Below are positions 27,001-40,164 of a stretch of 64,000 bases of DNA, in pieces (the stretch's first letter is position 1; each line of letters starts with the position of its first letter). Position numbers and translations under genes: made by a program. The notes beneath the pieces are model-generated. The model saw nothing but the letters and a program-made list of their open reading frames with translations, did no database searches and was not told where the DNA came from. Origin of the DNA: Syngnathus acus (lineage: Eukaryota > Chordata > Actinopteri > Syngnathiformes > Syngnathidae); contig NC_051095.1 of assembly GCF_901709675.1 (NCBI RefSeq), forward strand, positions 9,081,956-9,145,955, read 5' to 3'.

Positions 27001-29295
27001 TATTTATTTGGTCTCTTAACTGAGCAAATCCAAAGTTTTGTATACACAAGGAGATGTGGTAGAGGAAGGGTGTAGGTTGTGGCGAGGTTAAACTCAAGGT
27101 ATGAAATGTTTTCTCTTCCCAGCTATGGAAATCATCAGAGCCAATTTCCTCTCTTCACATGATAAGATCGCCCCAATGAAAACCGGACCTGGCAGAGGAG
27201 GGGGTTAATACATAAGCTGCATGTTTTTTTTAACCGTGTCTTGAGGCCCACAATCACCCACCACTGAAAAGAGCCGAGCACGTCTCCGTGGTAACCAAAG
27301 GGCAGCATTAGTGAAGGCCAAGAGACAATCAACCTCAACTTTATTGATACGTTGATCACATCAATGAAGCCTGTTTTGCTTGAATTCATTAAAGTTATGA
27401 GCAATCCATCAAATGGTGTCCATCTTCATCATAGTCATCTCTTTGCGTACCATCTGATTGCATAGAAAATAATAATATCCTGATGATGAGTCCATTGAGC
27501 TTCAGCTTCAGGACTTAACATGAACTTGTATAATGGTAATACATATTTGTGATTTTTGCTCAACTTATTTACCCCAGAAGCTTTCCAAATCCCAAGTAGC
27601 AACATCCGGGAAGACCATCATCTTTGTTTTTGTTGGGGAAACTGAGCCAAAAGCTTGCTGCTTGGCCAGTCATGCAAGATCCGTCTGAATAATGGTGTGT
27701 ACTTAAAATCCACAATTTTACGACCATGCTCTCCAGTCATGCTGTCCTACAAACTCCCGATCAATAATTGCCCAAAATGAAGTATACGCTAAGGAAGGAA
27801 TATCTCTTAGACGCTCTCCGTGTTGCAGGCCAAACTGCTGTCATTCTCAAGGCCTGCAGTGCAGAGCTAGTTAATGTTTACCCAGAAAATATGTAATTGC
27901 AGACTTCCCGCTAATAAACTGTTCCAGACCAAAATCCTCCTGTAACATTATTATTATCATAAGCCTTGCGGGACTCGGGCCGTCGATCTCAGCCTCGCTT
28001 GCACACGCTGGCATCTTGAAATAGACAGATGACACAACCAAACTTAAAAATAATAATAAATAAAACAAGTCCGCCGGGTATGAGATGAAGTCACCAACCA
28101 CGACCCACATAAGAGTTAGCAGCTTCGGCTGCAACTTTGGCACTTAAGTTCAAAACATTCTGTGCGCTTGCTCTTGTAATATTACCAAAGAGATGAGAAT
28201 GTTTTTCTCCATTTCAGTGGCAGGGAAACCACAAAGTGTGCCTTGATGATCAGTCTTGTCCTCAATGGCGAGTAGCTTGTTTGTTTTAGTCAAATTCAGT
28301 GGCAAAAAAATGAGTCGGGATGAGCCTATTTTTGAATACAGACCACAACAGTTTGGACAGCCGGTCAAACTCCAAAGGTATATCTTTAAGAGCTTAAGAG
28401 CTAGCTTACTTGTTCAATTAAGTTGGACAACATCCCCAAAGGTGTAAAGTAGGCATACGTTGTGTCTTCCATGTTCATGTCGTAAAAAGCGTTGCCACGT
28501 CAACAGCTCTGGTTCCGCCCCATCGTCTTGGAGATACAAGTGTCCCCCAGATGTCCGATTACAGAGTCAAGGACTGTACAGACTGAAGAGGTAAATTTTG
28601 AGATCCAATTTGAAGAGCGTTTAAATGCCTCCAGAAGTGCTTTGGATCTATCTCACGAATGACACAAAGAATAGTAGTTTGTGAACAACATTTTCAAACA
28701 AATCTTGGTTTGCCAACCGTCAAGAACATCCATGCAAAATGCTTGTTTGCTCATACACTGGTTTTTGCTCCCGTTTTATATTCACTAAAAAAAAAGGAAA
28801 ACTTCTCTTATGTTCGCAAAAGACCAGTTTTCAAAAAATCTGCCTGAGTCTATGAGTGAGCACTTCTCGTTTGCCGGATTAAGCCAATCAATCACAAGTG
28901 TGGCCTATCAAAATTCTGACGAGTCAGAAGGATTAAGATGCCACTCATACATGTGCAGTTTAATCTCACACCCAATATTCCATTTAGAATTGGTGCAAAA
29001 AGGGATGAGATGGGATCAGCACAGGGACGAACAAGATGGACAAGCACACGAGCAACGCTTAAAACGCGGCGCCAAAGTCAAAGTCAGTCAGTGGAACATG
29101 GGGGAAGAAGGGAGGACCAGAGGGGGGGAGGGGGAGTTTTTCCTCCACTCTTTCTGTGGGAAAAAAAAAAAGTAGAGCTCAGGACATGCTGGCATCCAAA
29201 ACACAAAAGTGGCGGTGGCGGGGTGCGTTTCTTTCTTCTCTCCTCTTCCTGACTGCACGCTGCCTCTCTACACTCAGCTCCACCCCTGGTCAAGG
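18075..29295. other. Long gene-poor stretch; no exon recognised
   Basis: It contains short C runs at 18289-18302 and 20632-20644, T runs (26633-26648) and mostly unique sequence. A 187-codon plus-strand frame at 23205-23768 has no recognisable domain and a biased, Arg-rich composition; I do not call it a gene. The reverse complement of CAACTCAACTTTAT-like tails appears near 27335. Sub-stretches at 18540-18800, 21430-21770 and 23400-23770 are complex and repeat-free and could be regulatory, without direct proof. Confidence 0.45.
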
Positions 29296-29455
<160 letters not shown>

Positions 29456-29459
29456 CATA

Positions 29460-32270
29460 TAAAAAGGAACTCTTATTGAGGCGCAATAAAGTAGGACTCG
29501 ATTGTATTGTCTCCTCTCCCGCATGGAGCAGGGCTCCATCCCCCTGCATCTCCCGCCTCCTTTCTCCAAGGACAAAGAATGTCCTGAATGCCTGGCGTCT
29601 CCTGCAGTGTCAAATAACTGGAGGATAGGTGGAGTGAGGGGGCGAGGGCCTGAGGAGGGAACGATGGAGAGTCACGTGTTGTGGTAGGACTTTTCGATTC
29701 AGTCCAATAAATCAGAAATCTTGCACAGGGGATCACCAGGCAGTTTTCACAGACACTGCCTTTTATTTGTGACTCTTCTAGTCTCGCTGTAGAAACCTGA
29801 TGATGTGACACTCAGAGGGCACTTGCCTATGTGACCATGATCATTTAATTATTGATCTGCCTGATTAATTGTTAGGTGTCATTTTGGTCTCATGATGTTA
29901 AAATGCAAACAGGAAGGTGAAGGAGATCTGTTTATGGATCTGTTGTGACTATTTCCATCTAGCATCTTGATAGAGAATAGTTAAAAAACTTTGAACAGTC
30001 AGTTAGGGGTCAGCATCATCATGCATAATGTTTAATTTTTTGCATGAATACATTTTCTTTCCATTGAGCACACTATTTTGGTACAATGGTAAACAGCTTG
30101 GTATACACGCCTCTGAAGAGCTGTCAAAGCAAGACTGCTTTGCACGTTTCAATGCACTGCTGTCGAGTAAGCAAACCAGCAAAACAATGCTTATCTAATC
30201 ATTTTCAATTATAAACAAAACGGTGATGTTTCCCCCTGAGTCGTAATTATGTTCTGTTTGATGTTAAAAATTCCACTTGGAGCTTGATATAATTGAATGG
30301 ACAATATTATTGAATTCAATCCACAACTTTTGGAGGATTTCTGTTTAGTACAACAAAGTCCATTTGCCACGGGATTGACCGACTAATCCTTTTAAACGTT
30401 AGAAGCATTACAGAAATTGTAATGATTAATGGTTTCTCATTGGAGTTATTCCCTTCCCAGTTTGCTATTGTTTTCTGGAGACCGGAGAGGCTTCAATTTT
30501 CCACTGACCAAATACAAGCATGGTTTTAAACATAATGCTCAATTTGGTAGTTCTCGACGTTCTTCATCATGAAACTGTAGCACTATCAAAGAGTCAGTAT
30601 GACGGGTGAATGCGTTAACATCAGCACTGAGAATGGCGAAACGTCACGACCGACCGCACTGAATCATCGTGGAGTGTCTACAGAAGAACACCATCCATCA
30701 AAGTGACGTTCCAGCCTCCCTCTCTTACAAAGGTATAAGGGAAAAAAGCCTTACCAGGCTGAATGACTTTACTTGTCATCCACGGACCACCGCTTAGGAA
30801 TTCTTCTGTCAAGAATTTGCTTTGCATCCACACACAAAGTTTGCTGCTAATTTTCTTCTCCATGATGACCAAAGATAGTCCAAATATGTTGTCATCTATA
30901 GGAAACAAGATGTAATGCTTCAACATACACCTTAACGCAATTGCTACTTTCCTAATCACCATCTCGCGGAATCTCAGAATGTTACAGAAAATGTACAAAA
31001 ACACAGTGGCGCCTTGAGATACAAGTTGAATTTGTTCCGTGACTACACAAATCTTGAAATAAATGAAAATTCCATTCACCCGTCCCAGCCAATAGTCCCC
31101 TGACAAAAAAAATGAAGTAGTGAGCATTTTAATGAAGAAAAATAGCACTCAAGGAAATTGTACCTTATAATGAAATATATACCATAATGACATTTTTCAA
31201 TAAAATTTTAAATAACTGATCAACTGTCTTTTGCCTGTCTCCATATGCTGCTGCACCATTTTTGTTCAATCTTAGCATTCGTCCAGCAAAAGCTATGATG
31301 TTACATATTTGCTACGAAAAATGACTTAGTGCATTTGGCCCGCAAACCTTGAGTTTGACACTTTTGAACGTTGAGGGCAAGGCTGTCAAGATACGCATCA
31401 GAGGGGAAAGTGCCGTAACTATGCAACAGCGTGACTCTGCAGTGGTTCTGTTCCAGTGGCTTTCATCTCACAATCAAAAAAAAAAAAAAAAAACCACTGA
31501 CTGCGGCTGATATTTAGGGGAGGGAATGTGTCACAACAGCGTTCTGCATGGTGGATGAAGTTGTTTTTCTGCCAGCTTGATTTCACTGACAAAAAAACTA
31601 ATAACATGAGATGATTTCATCAGCCTATCATCATCCAAACCATAGTAAACAGCCACACATGACGGACACATGGTGTTTCCATTGAGAAATAATAGGCCTG
31701 CAATTTTTTTTGTCTCCCGCTCTGACTGACATCAGAGACGACCCAGAAGGAGGAAAAGGAAAAAGCGGAGTGCCAGAAATGAAAGAAATAGCCTTCCCGC
31801 TCGGCTTTTACGAGGTTCAGACCCATTTTCCTGTCAGACTGGACTTGTTAAAAAGCAAAAGTAGAATCCCATTTTGCCCCGTGCTCCTATCAAAAACATC
31901 AACTTGTTGTAGTAAATAGAATGACTAAACTCCTATTCAGATGCAAATGTAGAAGTTCCGATGTCAAAAGTATGTGTGTGTGTGTGTTTGGGCTTAAAAT
32001 GGGCCTTAAAAATTACAGATACAGACTGCTGGTTTGATGCAATCTGCATTTTGTTGCCTTGTGTTTGTTATGTGTAAAGTTAAATCTAAACTAATTGGGG
32101 ACATAATAAAAGTGAAGTTAAAGTTAATCGAAGCAAATGTTACTGTACATGTTTGTTATGTAATGATGGTTTCACTGGCTGTTTGAAAAAAACTGAACCT
32201 CTTAGAATTTTGCACGCAACAAATTGCTATACAAAAGCCTCTGTAAACAACAACATTCCCTGGGGTTTGT
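29460..32270. other. No gene seen; possible DNA-transposon end near 31005
   Basis: Mostly AT-rich unique sequence. At 31005-31060, CAGTGGCGCCTTGAGATACA and then AGTTGAATTTGTTCCGTGAC resemble the termini of pogo/Tigger-like elements (CAGTGGNNCCTCGAGATACGAG), but no partner terminus was found. A 156-codon minus-strand frame overlapping this is not considered coding. A16-18 occurs near 31476-31493 and (GT)n at 31973-31986. Confidence 0.4.
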
Positions 32271-32279
32271 CCATTTTTG

Positions 32280-32900
32280 AGCTTAAGTGGCTCTTGGACA
32301 CAGGGCCGGGTTATTTGCGGCAGGCCTGGTCTGGCACGTCAGTCACAGTCTGCAAGCGGAGCACAGTAGCACCTTTTCCGTGTTGCCCGGCTGCCTGTCA
32401 GCGAGCGGCATTAAGCCATTACGCAGGCGTGCGAGTCGCCCTCGTGACCGCCCCACGCCGACACGCATCCGCCTTGGGACGCATACCGTAATTACACACG
32501 CACACATACTCATCTCCCCTGGCAACTCCAATCACGGCGGCCAAAGAACTCGGCCTAATTCGTTGCGTTTGTTAGAGGGAAGAGGGCTGCCTTTAATGAC
32601 ACCAATTGCGCTGACCTAAACGCTGTAATAGGACCTCTCAGTACACCGGCGAGGAAATGGCTGCAATTGAGGCTCTTCCACTTCCTAGCAACCCAAGCCC
32701 CAGCCTGCAATTTGAAAGGAAGGGGGGAGTGGGGGATGCCTCACATTACCTGCGCCCCGCAGCTTGAAACGCGGCCTAACGAAGGCGAAATTGTACGAAT
32801 TAAGCCGAGGCAACAAACAGAAAAGTGGAAGCATGTGTGCCAAATGGGCTCGCTCGTTAATTCAGTGGCTGTCTCTTAACGGCCAGATTACAGCAGACCG
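32280..32900. promoter_or_regulatory. Candidate conserved non-coding element(s)
   Basis: About 600 bases of complex, repeat-free, moderately GC-rich sequence with several homeodomain-like TAAT/ATTA cores (CCTTTAATGACACCAATTGC; CGTTAATTCAGTGGC). It is flanked by lower-complexity DNA. The frames are open on several strands without a family match. The call rests on composition and on the known enhancer richness of deserts next to developmental genes. Confidence 0.2.
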
Positions 32901-33479
32901 GAATTTGCCGGGCCGTGCAATCAGGAAAGACCAGAGGGGAAACAAACACAGGCTGCTTGTTTGGTTCCGAGGAGGGAACGCAGGGGCTGCGGGGTGAGAT
33001 GGGAGGGGAGCGTTTGAGGTGAGTCCAATATTTAACACCAAACCGCGAGGGTTGTTTTGCAAGCAAGACTGACCTCGGGCAGATAATATTAGAAAATACT
33101 TTTAATGATGTGTTATACGCTGCTGGGCTGCCAGATGGGAGAGGGCGGTGGGGTGGGGGTTGCACACCACAGTGGCCAACATGGGCAATGAAATAAATTT
33201 CATGCAAGGATCTTTCAAAAACGGTCAAAAGCCTTCAGGGTTTGATACAGACAAACAAGGCAGCTCCTTTCATGGCAAGTTCCATATAAACAACACCAAC
33301 TCGGAATCGGGGATGGAATCGACTTTGTGACGTGGCATCGGAGCTGTAAAAATAGGAAGGACGAGCCGTGTGAAGGAACCATAACCCCGGGACCAGGATG
33401 TGAAGTTAAACATCTAACATTCTTCAAAAACAACTTACATGTCAACTGGCAGCATTTTCAAGCAAAATGAAATATGCAC

Positions 33480-33530
33480 ACTTCAATAAAACATCGACTT
33501 GTGAGACTTTGACTTTGACTTTGAAACAAC
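33480..33530 (+). mobile_element. Short LINE-tail-like fragment with (GACTTT)n
   Basis: TTCAATAAAACATCGACTTG is followed by TGAGACTTTGACTTTGACTT. This is the same tail type (AATAAA then GACTTT repeats) as the elements at 15419 and 54998, in the opposite orientation. Confidence 0.35.
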
Positions 33531-33879
33531 AAAAACAAAAAAGTAGATTGTATTTTAGTACAGGTGTCAAACTGGCGGGGGGGGACCACGAGCCTGATCT
33601 GGCCCTCTGGATCATTTATGTGGCTTTCCTTGTATTCTGTTCAAAATGAACCACAAAAATGAAAACAAAATGCCAAACAGTGAATCTAAACACAGCGGCC
33701 TTGTGCGCTAACCACACGTTTAGTCTCAAGAAACACAGCGCAGCTCAGTCACCCGACAACAGACTGGTAAACATTTCCGGGTTTTGTTATAATTTCCCAA
33801 TCATCACCGTCCCGCTGATAGGTAACGCTGCCTAGGATTCAACAAGTTAGACGGCCTGCTTTACAGTGACTTGTTTGCC

Positions 33880-34130
33880 CTCGTCCCTCCTTTGAAAGGC
33901 GACAGACATGTTGCTGCCCATCTGTACACACTAAATCCAGCAATGAAAGCTAAAGCGGGCCCGGCAGCTGCATGCACGACCCCCACCGCACACGGCATTA
34001 CCTCAACCCCGCTCGACAAAACACAGGTTGCTCCCATTATAAAGCCAGGCGGCCCGCGCGCTGCAATTGGTTGGCCCGGAATAAAAGCACAAGTTCGGCG
34101 TGAATTAAAAGCCTACCTTTAGGATGAGGT
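33880..34130. promoter_or_regulatory. Candidate conserved non-coding element
   Basis: A complex, CpG-bearing 250-base stretch (for example GCAATTGGTTGGCCCGGAAT, a CCAAT-like ATTGGTTGG) standing out from AT-rich neighbours. An 83-codon open frame covers it but has no recognised family and no obvious splice or start context. It could equally be an exon of a non-coding transcript. Confidence 0.2.
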
Positions 34131-34624
34131 AGGGGATGCAGGCGCGCCAGTTGCTCAGGAGATAATGTTATCTGGATGCTCTTCAGTCGGCCGCGACCGC
34201 TCCACAGCACCGCGGGGCCAAATCAGCGTTCCGCCGGTAGACTGGTGAGCAGCTGGAGACCAGGAAGGTTCTTCTTTAGCCCTATCTTCCCTAAAAATGT
34301 CTTCAAACCTGCAGGGAAAGTACATTCTTGGTTTTAATCGTCATAAATAATAAGTAAGGCTAGGGCAGGGCCAAGTGATAAAATAGTATTATTGATTAAT
34401 ACCAGCTCAGGAATATTCTAATTTGGTATTTTCTAACTACATTTCTGAAAAATACATTTTATTGTTGCCTGACATTTGTGATTCTCTCTAATCACTCCAA
34501 AAAGTGACAAATTAGTTCTCGATTATAAATTGTTTCCCATATGCCATGTGGAAGGCATTTCCAAACACATAGTGCTCATTCATACGTTGCAAAAGCAGTG
34601 GTTTAGCCACATGTTGGAAATGTT

Positions 34625-34815
34625 TGACCCAAAATAGTAGTCGGTACTCAAAAGTCTACATACCCATGTTCAAATGCATGTCTTTTCGTGAAATCAAAAA
34701 TAAAGGAAGATTAATCCTTAATCCTTTAAAAACTTGTCCCACTATTAATTTAACCAAGAAACTAAAAATAACAACTAATCAAACAACCAAACAATATTGT
34801 GATTGCACAAGTGTT
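34625..34815. mobile_element. Tc1/mariner-like transposon remnant
   Basis: ACTCAAAAGTCTACATACCC and ATGTTCAAATGCATGTCTTT, followed by an A-rich interior and GATTGCACAAGTG, resemble a fish Tc1-type repeat family as I remember it (AAAGTCTACACACCCCTGTT ... GTTGCATAAGTGTGC). No transposase coding is left. Confidence 0.4.
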
Positions 34816-34841
34816 CATTCATTCATTCATTCGTTCATTTT
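34814..34841. repeat. (ATTC)n microsatellite
   Basis: Six or so units of TTCA/ATTC with one ATTCGTTC variant. Confidence 0.85.
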
Positions 34842-34844
34842 TTT

Positions 34845-37800
34845 ATTTGTCCTTCAACTTAAACACAGATTGGGAGTACTTCTACCCCCTGTGGTATTTT
34901 GGAAGTGGGCAGCGAGGCCTGCAAAGTTGGTCCCAGTGAGGCGAGGGAGCCCGTCGGCCACTTTGAGCCGCTTCAAGTCCCGTCACATAAACAATGGCAC
35001 TTCACGGGGAGAGGCTCGTCTTCCTTCCTGCCTGGCTTCCTGTCCATCGTTCTGCCTGACTTGGTAAACTCAATGCTGACCCCCCCACACACACACACAC
35101 ACCCGTCCCTCCCTCACCCATTCAGACCTCCCTTCCTCGTGAATCCAGCAGAGGAGAGGAAGGAAAAGAGGCGACGACAAAGGAGAAATGATAAACGACG
35201 ACTAAGCGACACGATTCCTGTGTGGAAGCTCAACGCGGTGACTCAACAAGTTGGGCCCTTTGACATGTAGATGGCGGCGGTGAAGGTGACGGAAGGAGTT
35301 AAAGGTTGTGAATGTACTGACTAGCACCTACAGTGCACTAAACTTTTAAACCCGCCCACGACCTCCAGTCCTTTCTCATGCGAGCAGATTGATGATAACC
35401 CGTGCACTTCCTCCTCGGGGAGCGCAACCTCAGCTTGAAGAATGACTGAGCGTTGATTAGCCCAAGTCATTACCATTCAAGGCTAGCTCCCATTATGTGG
35501 CGGCACAATGATTGAATGCTAAATTAGTATGTCAGCAAAAGGTGGCCATTTACACATAAAGGATGAGAAGATTAAAATGCAGGTTTGAGGAAGACTGATC
35601 TGAGCCAATGCCATCAATTTTAAAGTTGTTGTAAAGTTGTGCTTCCAATGCGTAGTTCATATATTGATCCTGCCTACTCCTGATTTGAAAAAAGGATAAC
35701 TTAGAGTTATGCAGATGATGCTTAAACAAATGACCAGCATGGATTAAATGTACATCTCGACATTCTGTCCCATCTTTGCAATGTCAAATTCAACCATGCA
35801 GGTCATTCCATGACCTGTGATTCAAACTTATAGTGGGACTGTAAACTCTCACTCTGGGCAGACTTCCTGAGGAATACAACCCACATTTTATGAGTTTATG
35901 GGCCTAATTGGGTCAACAAAAGAGCAATCTCACCTGATCAGATGACTTAACAATTTTACACTTATCTCTGACCTGAATTGGGTGGGGGGTGGCATCATGC
36001 AGTCGAGAGAATACCTGACATCAAATGACATCTATTTAGGAGATGCAAGGTTTTTTTATGCAAAGAGACAGAGGGGATTTTCTTTTTTACTGCAGGTGAC
36101 CAAGCGACCTCGAACGAGAGTTCTTTTAAAGTTGCACCTGTACAGCGCAGGAGCAGGAAGTCTGGAAGCTTGATGTGGGCGCTATGTGTACTCTAGGCCC
36201 TCAGGAAAGAAAAGAATTAAGGGGGACCCTTTGTTGTCTACTGTCGCTACACTTAATATATATTTTAAAGGCTTTAATACAAGAAAGCCTCTCTCTCTCT
36301 CTGTGTCTCTCTGTCTCTCCCTCTCTCTTTCTCCCCCTCTCTCTTCCCCTCCCTCCCCCCTTGGCGCAACATGTCTGATGTTCCTGTAAAGGCCAATTGA
36401 GCGTTTGATTGTGGCCAAACACGGACACGGTTATGAGCACGCGTCTCGGCCTCGTCGTAAAGACGAGGTGCTGGCGGACAGCTGGTTTCATTTTTTCTTC
36501 TTTTCTTTTTGGCGCGCTCGCACTTTCCTTTGTTTGAACAGAGTGTTCCCTTTTTTGATGCATCCTGAGTCATGGTGTGATATTCAACGGGCGACCGCAC
36601 ACTTCCCTTTCAACTCCTCCGCAGCTGGCTGCATGAAACACATGCAGACCCCCCAAAAAAGCTACAGGCGACAGCAATAGGTCTATTATTCTTATCAGCT
36701 CTTGGGTCTGTCTTATTTAATACTGGCATAGATAAACATCGCTAGAAATGTAGCCAGCAACTCTTTGAGTCAGGGTAAAACTACATTTGGCCCCACGCTT
36801 GTTGAAAGGCTCTGAAATCAATGTTTCCTGAAGGTTTTTTCCATAGAGTTAATTTTTGAAGAATATCGCAGCACACCACCAAACGAAAATGGCACAAAGT
36901 TAAATTGTGTGGATCGCATCGTAATTTATGTACTGAGTATGAATTGTGCGTTGAGTTGAATACAAAGCAATTATTCTTTTGCATCAATGGCAATGGGTAA
37001 GTAGACCGGTAAATTGTACCTTCTGACATCTAATGGGAAAGCATTTCCTTGTTTTGTCTGTCACTATTTGACGCTGGCATAAATAGGTGAAGAACTGAAG
37101 TAAATGATTTGAAAATGGATTTTTTCCCGCAACACATCTGCTCATCTCTCACGACACCCACATGACCCCCGTTGCTGTTCCTATGTGCTCTTCCGCTTAG
37201 CTGTCCCTGCTAAAGCACCCCTCCAATGGACAAAAGACACCCACAGGTTCAAAGGACTCTAATAACAAATGAAAAGGTGAGTGGGGGGGGCTGGGAATGG
37301 GATGAAGCTCCAGTGATCAAATCCTGTAATTCCTTGACACATTTCTAGAAGCCCGTGCTTGAGCGTAAGTCTAAAATCAACAACAGATAAGCCCCTCTGT
37401 GTCCCTTCTCTTTGATCCGGAGGGGCGTGGAGGTGCTATGGTGGTGGTAGGGGGACTCCTCAGATTCCTGTTCTGGACCCCCCACTCCTGCTTTGGATGT
37501 GGAGACCCTGGAGGGAGTTCTGAGGGTTACAAAGTCACCCAGCACATTATGGGGCTTTGGAGGTCCAATAAGAGATGGTAACGGAGGCAGATTCGGCTTC
37601 AGACGAGGAGAAAAGTAAACATCTCTACACATGGATAGAGAAATGCTGATAGGAATGGAAACTTGAAACTTTCCTTTACCCTTCAGGCAATTTTCTGATA
37701 CCAGAACCGCGGTGTGAAACTACCATTGTCCAGTATGTGTATCAGTTCTGTACAAATGACACCAAAAGTTATTTTTCTCCCTTTTTCTAATGACAGTTTA

Positions 37801-39790
37801 TTTGTTAGATTTTGGTAAAAACTTTCCAACGCGGGTCTTCTCCTTTACACACAGGTGAATAAAAGTGCTTTGCGACCCATTTTTGGCATTGATACACAGT
37901 GTGTAAACCGCTGTCTTGGATGCTACGTCTGTAGCAGAGTAACAGAAGCCCAAGTGACATGAGGTCACCTCCTTTATGCAGGTAATCAGAGTAGCCATCC
38001 TGCCTATTTTAACCCTATTTACACACAACCTAACCTCTCACAACAACAACTCACTCCCAATGTGAAACAGGACACGGTTTTTGTTGTTGTTGTGGCGTTC
38101 GAGCCTCATAAGGCAATGACACAAAACTAGCACCCCCAACTTAAAAAACTGTTTACGTAGCATGTCAGGGCATAAACATTGTGTATGGACTTGTTTGGTA
38201 GGAGCACTTATAAATTACTCATACTTATTATTTATCACTTACACTTACAAATCCAGAGTGTTTTCTTCAAAGAAGCAATAACTTGTTCTGATATTTCGTA
38301 GCATCGGCATATCTTGCAAAAGCAATGTGAAATTATGCAAAATTCATTTGACAGTTTTCTTTTATGGACTGAATTGAGACAATATTGCAACAGGCCACAC
38401 CAAATTAAAGTTATAGTGCCGTGAGGGGAATCGAAGGGTAGACACTTAAGTCGAGCTAACAGATAATGCTAGCATGTTAGCCAAGTGTGAGCCAGGTTTT
38501 GGTTCTAAACTAATTAAAAATATCCTTGCTCTTATAGTTAGTTAGCAGTAGAAGGCAGTTAGTATTGGTCTTTTAAAACAAAACTTCAAAGAAAAGATTT
38601 TTTGTGTGTTTTCAAACGCTTTTGCAAACATTTTGTTTGGACAAGGTACAACACCTAAGGTTTTATACATTATCCTCATAAAATGGGTTGTCACAAAACA
38701 AAACAAAACTCGACTCAACTTTATTTATATCGATCGGTGTGTTTTTGAGATATTTTCATTCAATAAACAACGAAAATATTTCACAGAATGCAAAGACATG
38801 AAAGTGCCTTGTACTGTATTTGTGAAAAATCAGATTAAAATCACCTGTCCTAAAATAAAACAAAAAAAGTCATCAACATGGTGAGAGGTTGAAGGATGAG
38901 AAAAAGAAAGTCCCTCATGATGCCCCACCACCCACAAGCCACCACACCCTCCAACCCAACGGCATCCCAACCAAGAAGAGCCGGACAAAACTAAAGCCCC
39001 CTATTGTTGTCCCCTCATACAGGATCACCAGGCAGTGAGAGAGGGACGTAAGGGGGTTGGAGAAAAGATTGGGCCGGTGGTGTAGGGGCGACAGGGGCTG
39101 GGGGATGTATGGATGAGTGTGGCGGTAGGGAGGGCTCTGGGGGGGGGGGTCACCCGGCCCGCTCAAACAAATCGTGTGATAGGACTTGGCCCTATCTAAT
39201 CAAGGGCAGGAGGTCACTTCCGAACAACTGGGCAATAAAAGATTATTTCCAGCCACATAACAGAGGAGGGGTGTGTTGGGGGGGGATGCTTGGCGGGACG
39301 CAAGGAAAGGGGAATGGGATGGGGGGGAGGTGGCAAGAGGGTAGGGGGTCTGTCTGTGAGGGGAGGAAGTGAATTGAAAAAAGCCAGCAGACGGGAACCG
39401 TCTGTCTGGATGCAAAGTCTAATCCCCACTAAAAAAAAAAAGCCAGAGGAAGGGAGCAAAAGCGGGTTGGGGGGGTATGCAGTTTAGGAATTATTCTTTT
39501 TCCTGAATGGATCCAAGCAAGACATCATACCGTTTTGTTTTTAAGGCCTCCACATACCAAAAGGAAAAATGGAACAAAAGTGGTTTGTAAGGGCCTGGAA
39601 TGCTTCGAGTTACCAACAAGGAGCAGCTAGCTCGCCGTGCATGAGCAAGCATTTTGGACTAGCCAATCACAGATGAATTGAGGTGAAGCCACATGCTACA
39701 AAGTAAATCACAATAAGACCACAACATCATGAAAACTCAGAATAATCAAAAATATCCTTGTTCTTGTCATGAGTACTGAGTCATGTGCTA
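34845..39790. other. No gene seen
   Basis: It contains a pyrimidine-rich CTCTCT tract at 36289-36360, G-rich tracts around 39130-39350 and an (A)11 near 39431. Open frames on both strands of these tracts are compositional. Nothing recognised as an exon. Confidence 0.5.
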
Positions 39791-39796
39791 ATCTTG

Positions 39797-39976
39797 GGCG
39801 GCGTGGCTCAGTCGTAGCGATCATCTCCCAACCTAAAGATCGGAGTGTTGATCTCCATCCATTGTGATCATGTTGAAGCATCCTTGAGCAAGACATTGAA
39901 CCTAATTGCTGCTGATGGCATGTCATCAGTAGGTAAATGAAGAAGCAGTGTGAAGAGCTTTGAGTACCAAAGGTAG
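39797..39976 (+). mobile_element. tRNA-derived SINE
   Basis: The head GGGCGGCGTGGCTCAGTCGT contains a box-A-like TGGCTCAGTCG, followed by AGCGATCATCTCCCAACCTA, AAGATCGGAGTGTTGATCTC (a degraded box B) and the SINE body ATCATGTTGAAGCATCCTTG, then AGCAAGACATTGAACC. It ends near AGAGCTTTGAGTACC, the tail typical of this fish SINE group. Mutated A and B boxes suggest an old copy. Confidence 0.8.
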
Positions 39977-40048
39977 TTACACTTTCCAACCAACCTCCCC
40001 AACCCCATCTATCCATCTGCCGGCCCGCCCATACGCCCGCCCACCCGT

Positions 40049-40162
40049 CCATCCATCCATCCATCCATCCATCCATCCATCCATCCATCCATCCATCCAT
40101 CCATCCATCCATCCATCCATCCATCCATCCATCCATCCATCCATCCATCCATCCATCCATCC
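40049..40162. repeat. (CCAT)n microsatellite
   Basis: About 28 perfect tetranucleotide units directly 3' of the SINE, preceded by imperfect CCCGCCC/CCAC units. The Trp-Met-Asp-Gly minus-strand frame of 200 codons through it is an artefact. Confidence 0.98.
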
Positions 40163-40164
40163 CC

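Noticed and set aside
30678-31148. 156-codon minus-strand open frame
   Set aside because: Hydrophobic, low-complexity AT-driven translation with no family. It overlaps a likely transposon end near 31005.
39797-39870. Possible functional tRNA gene
   Set aside because: The box-A-like head is present, but box B is degraded, no cloverleaf acceptor pairing is evident, and the sequence continues into a SINE body.
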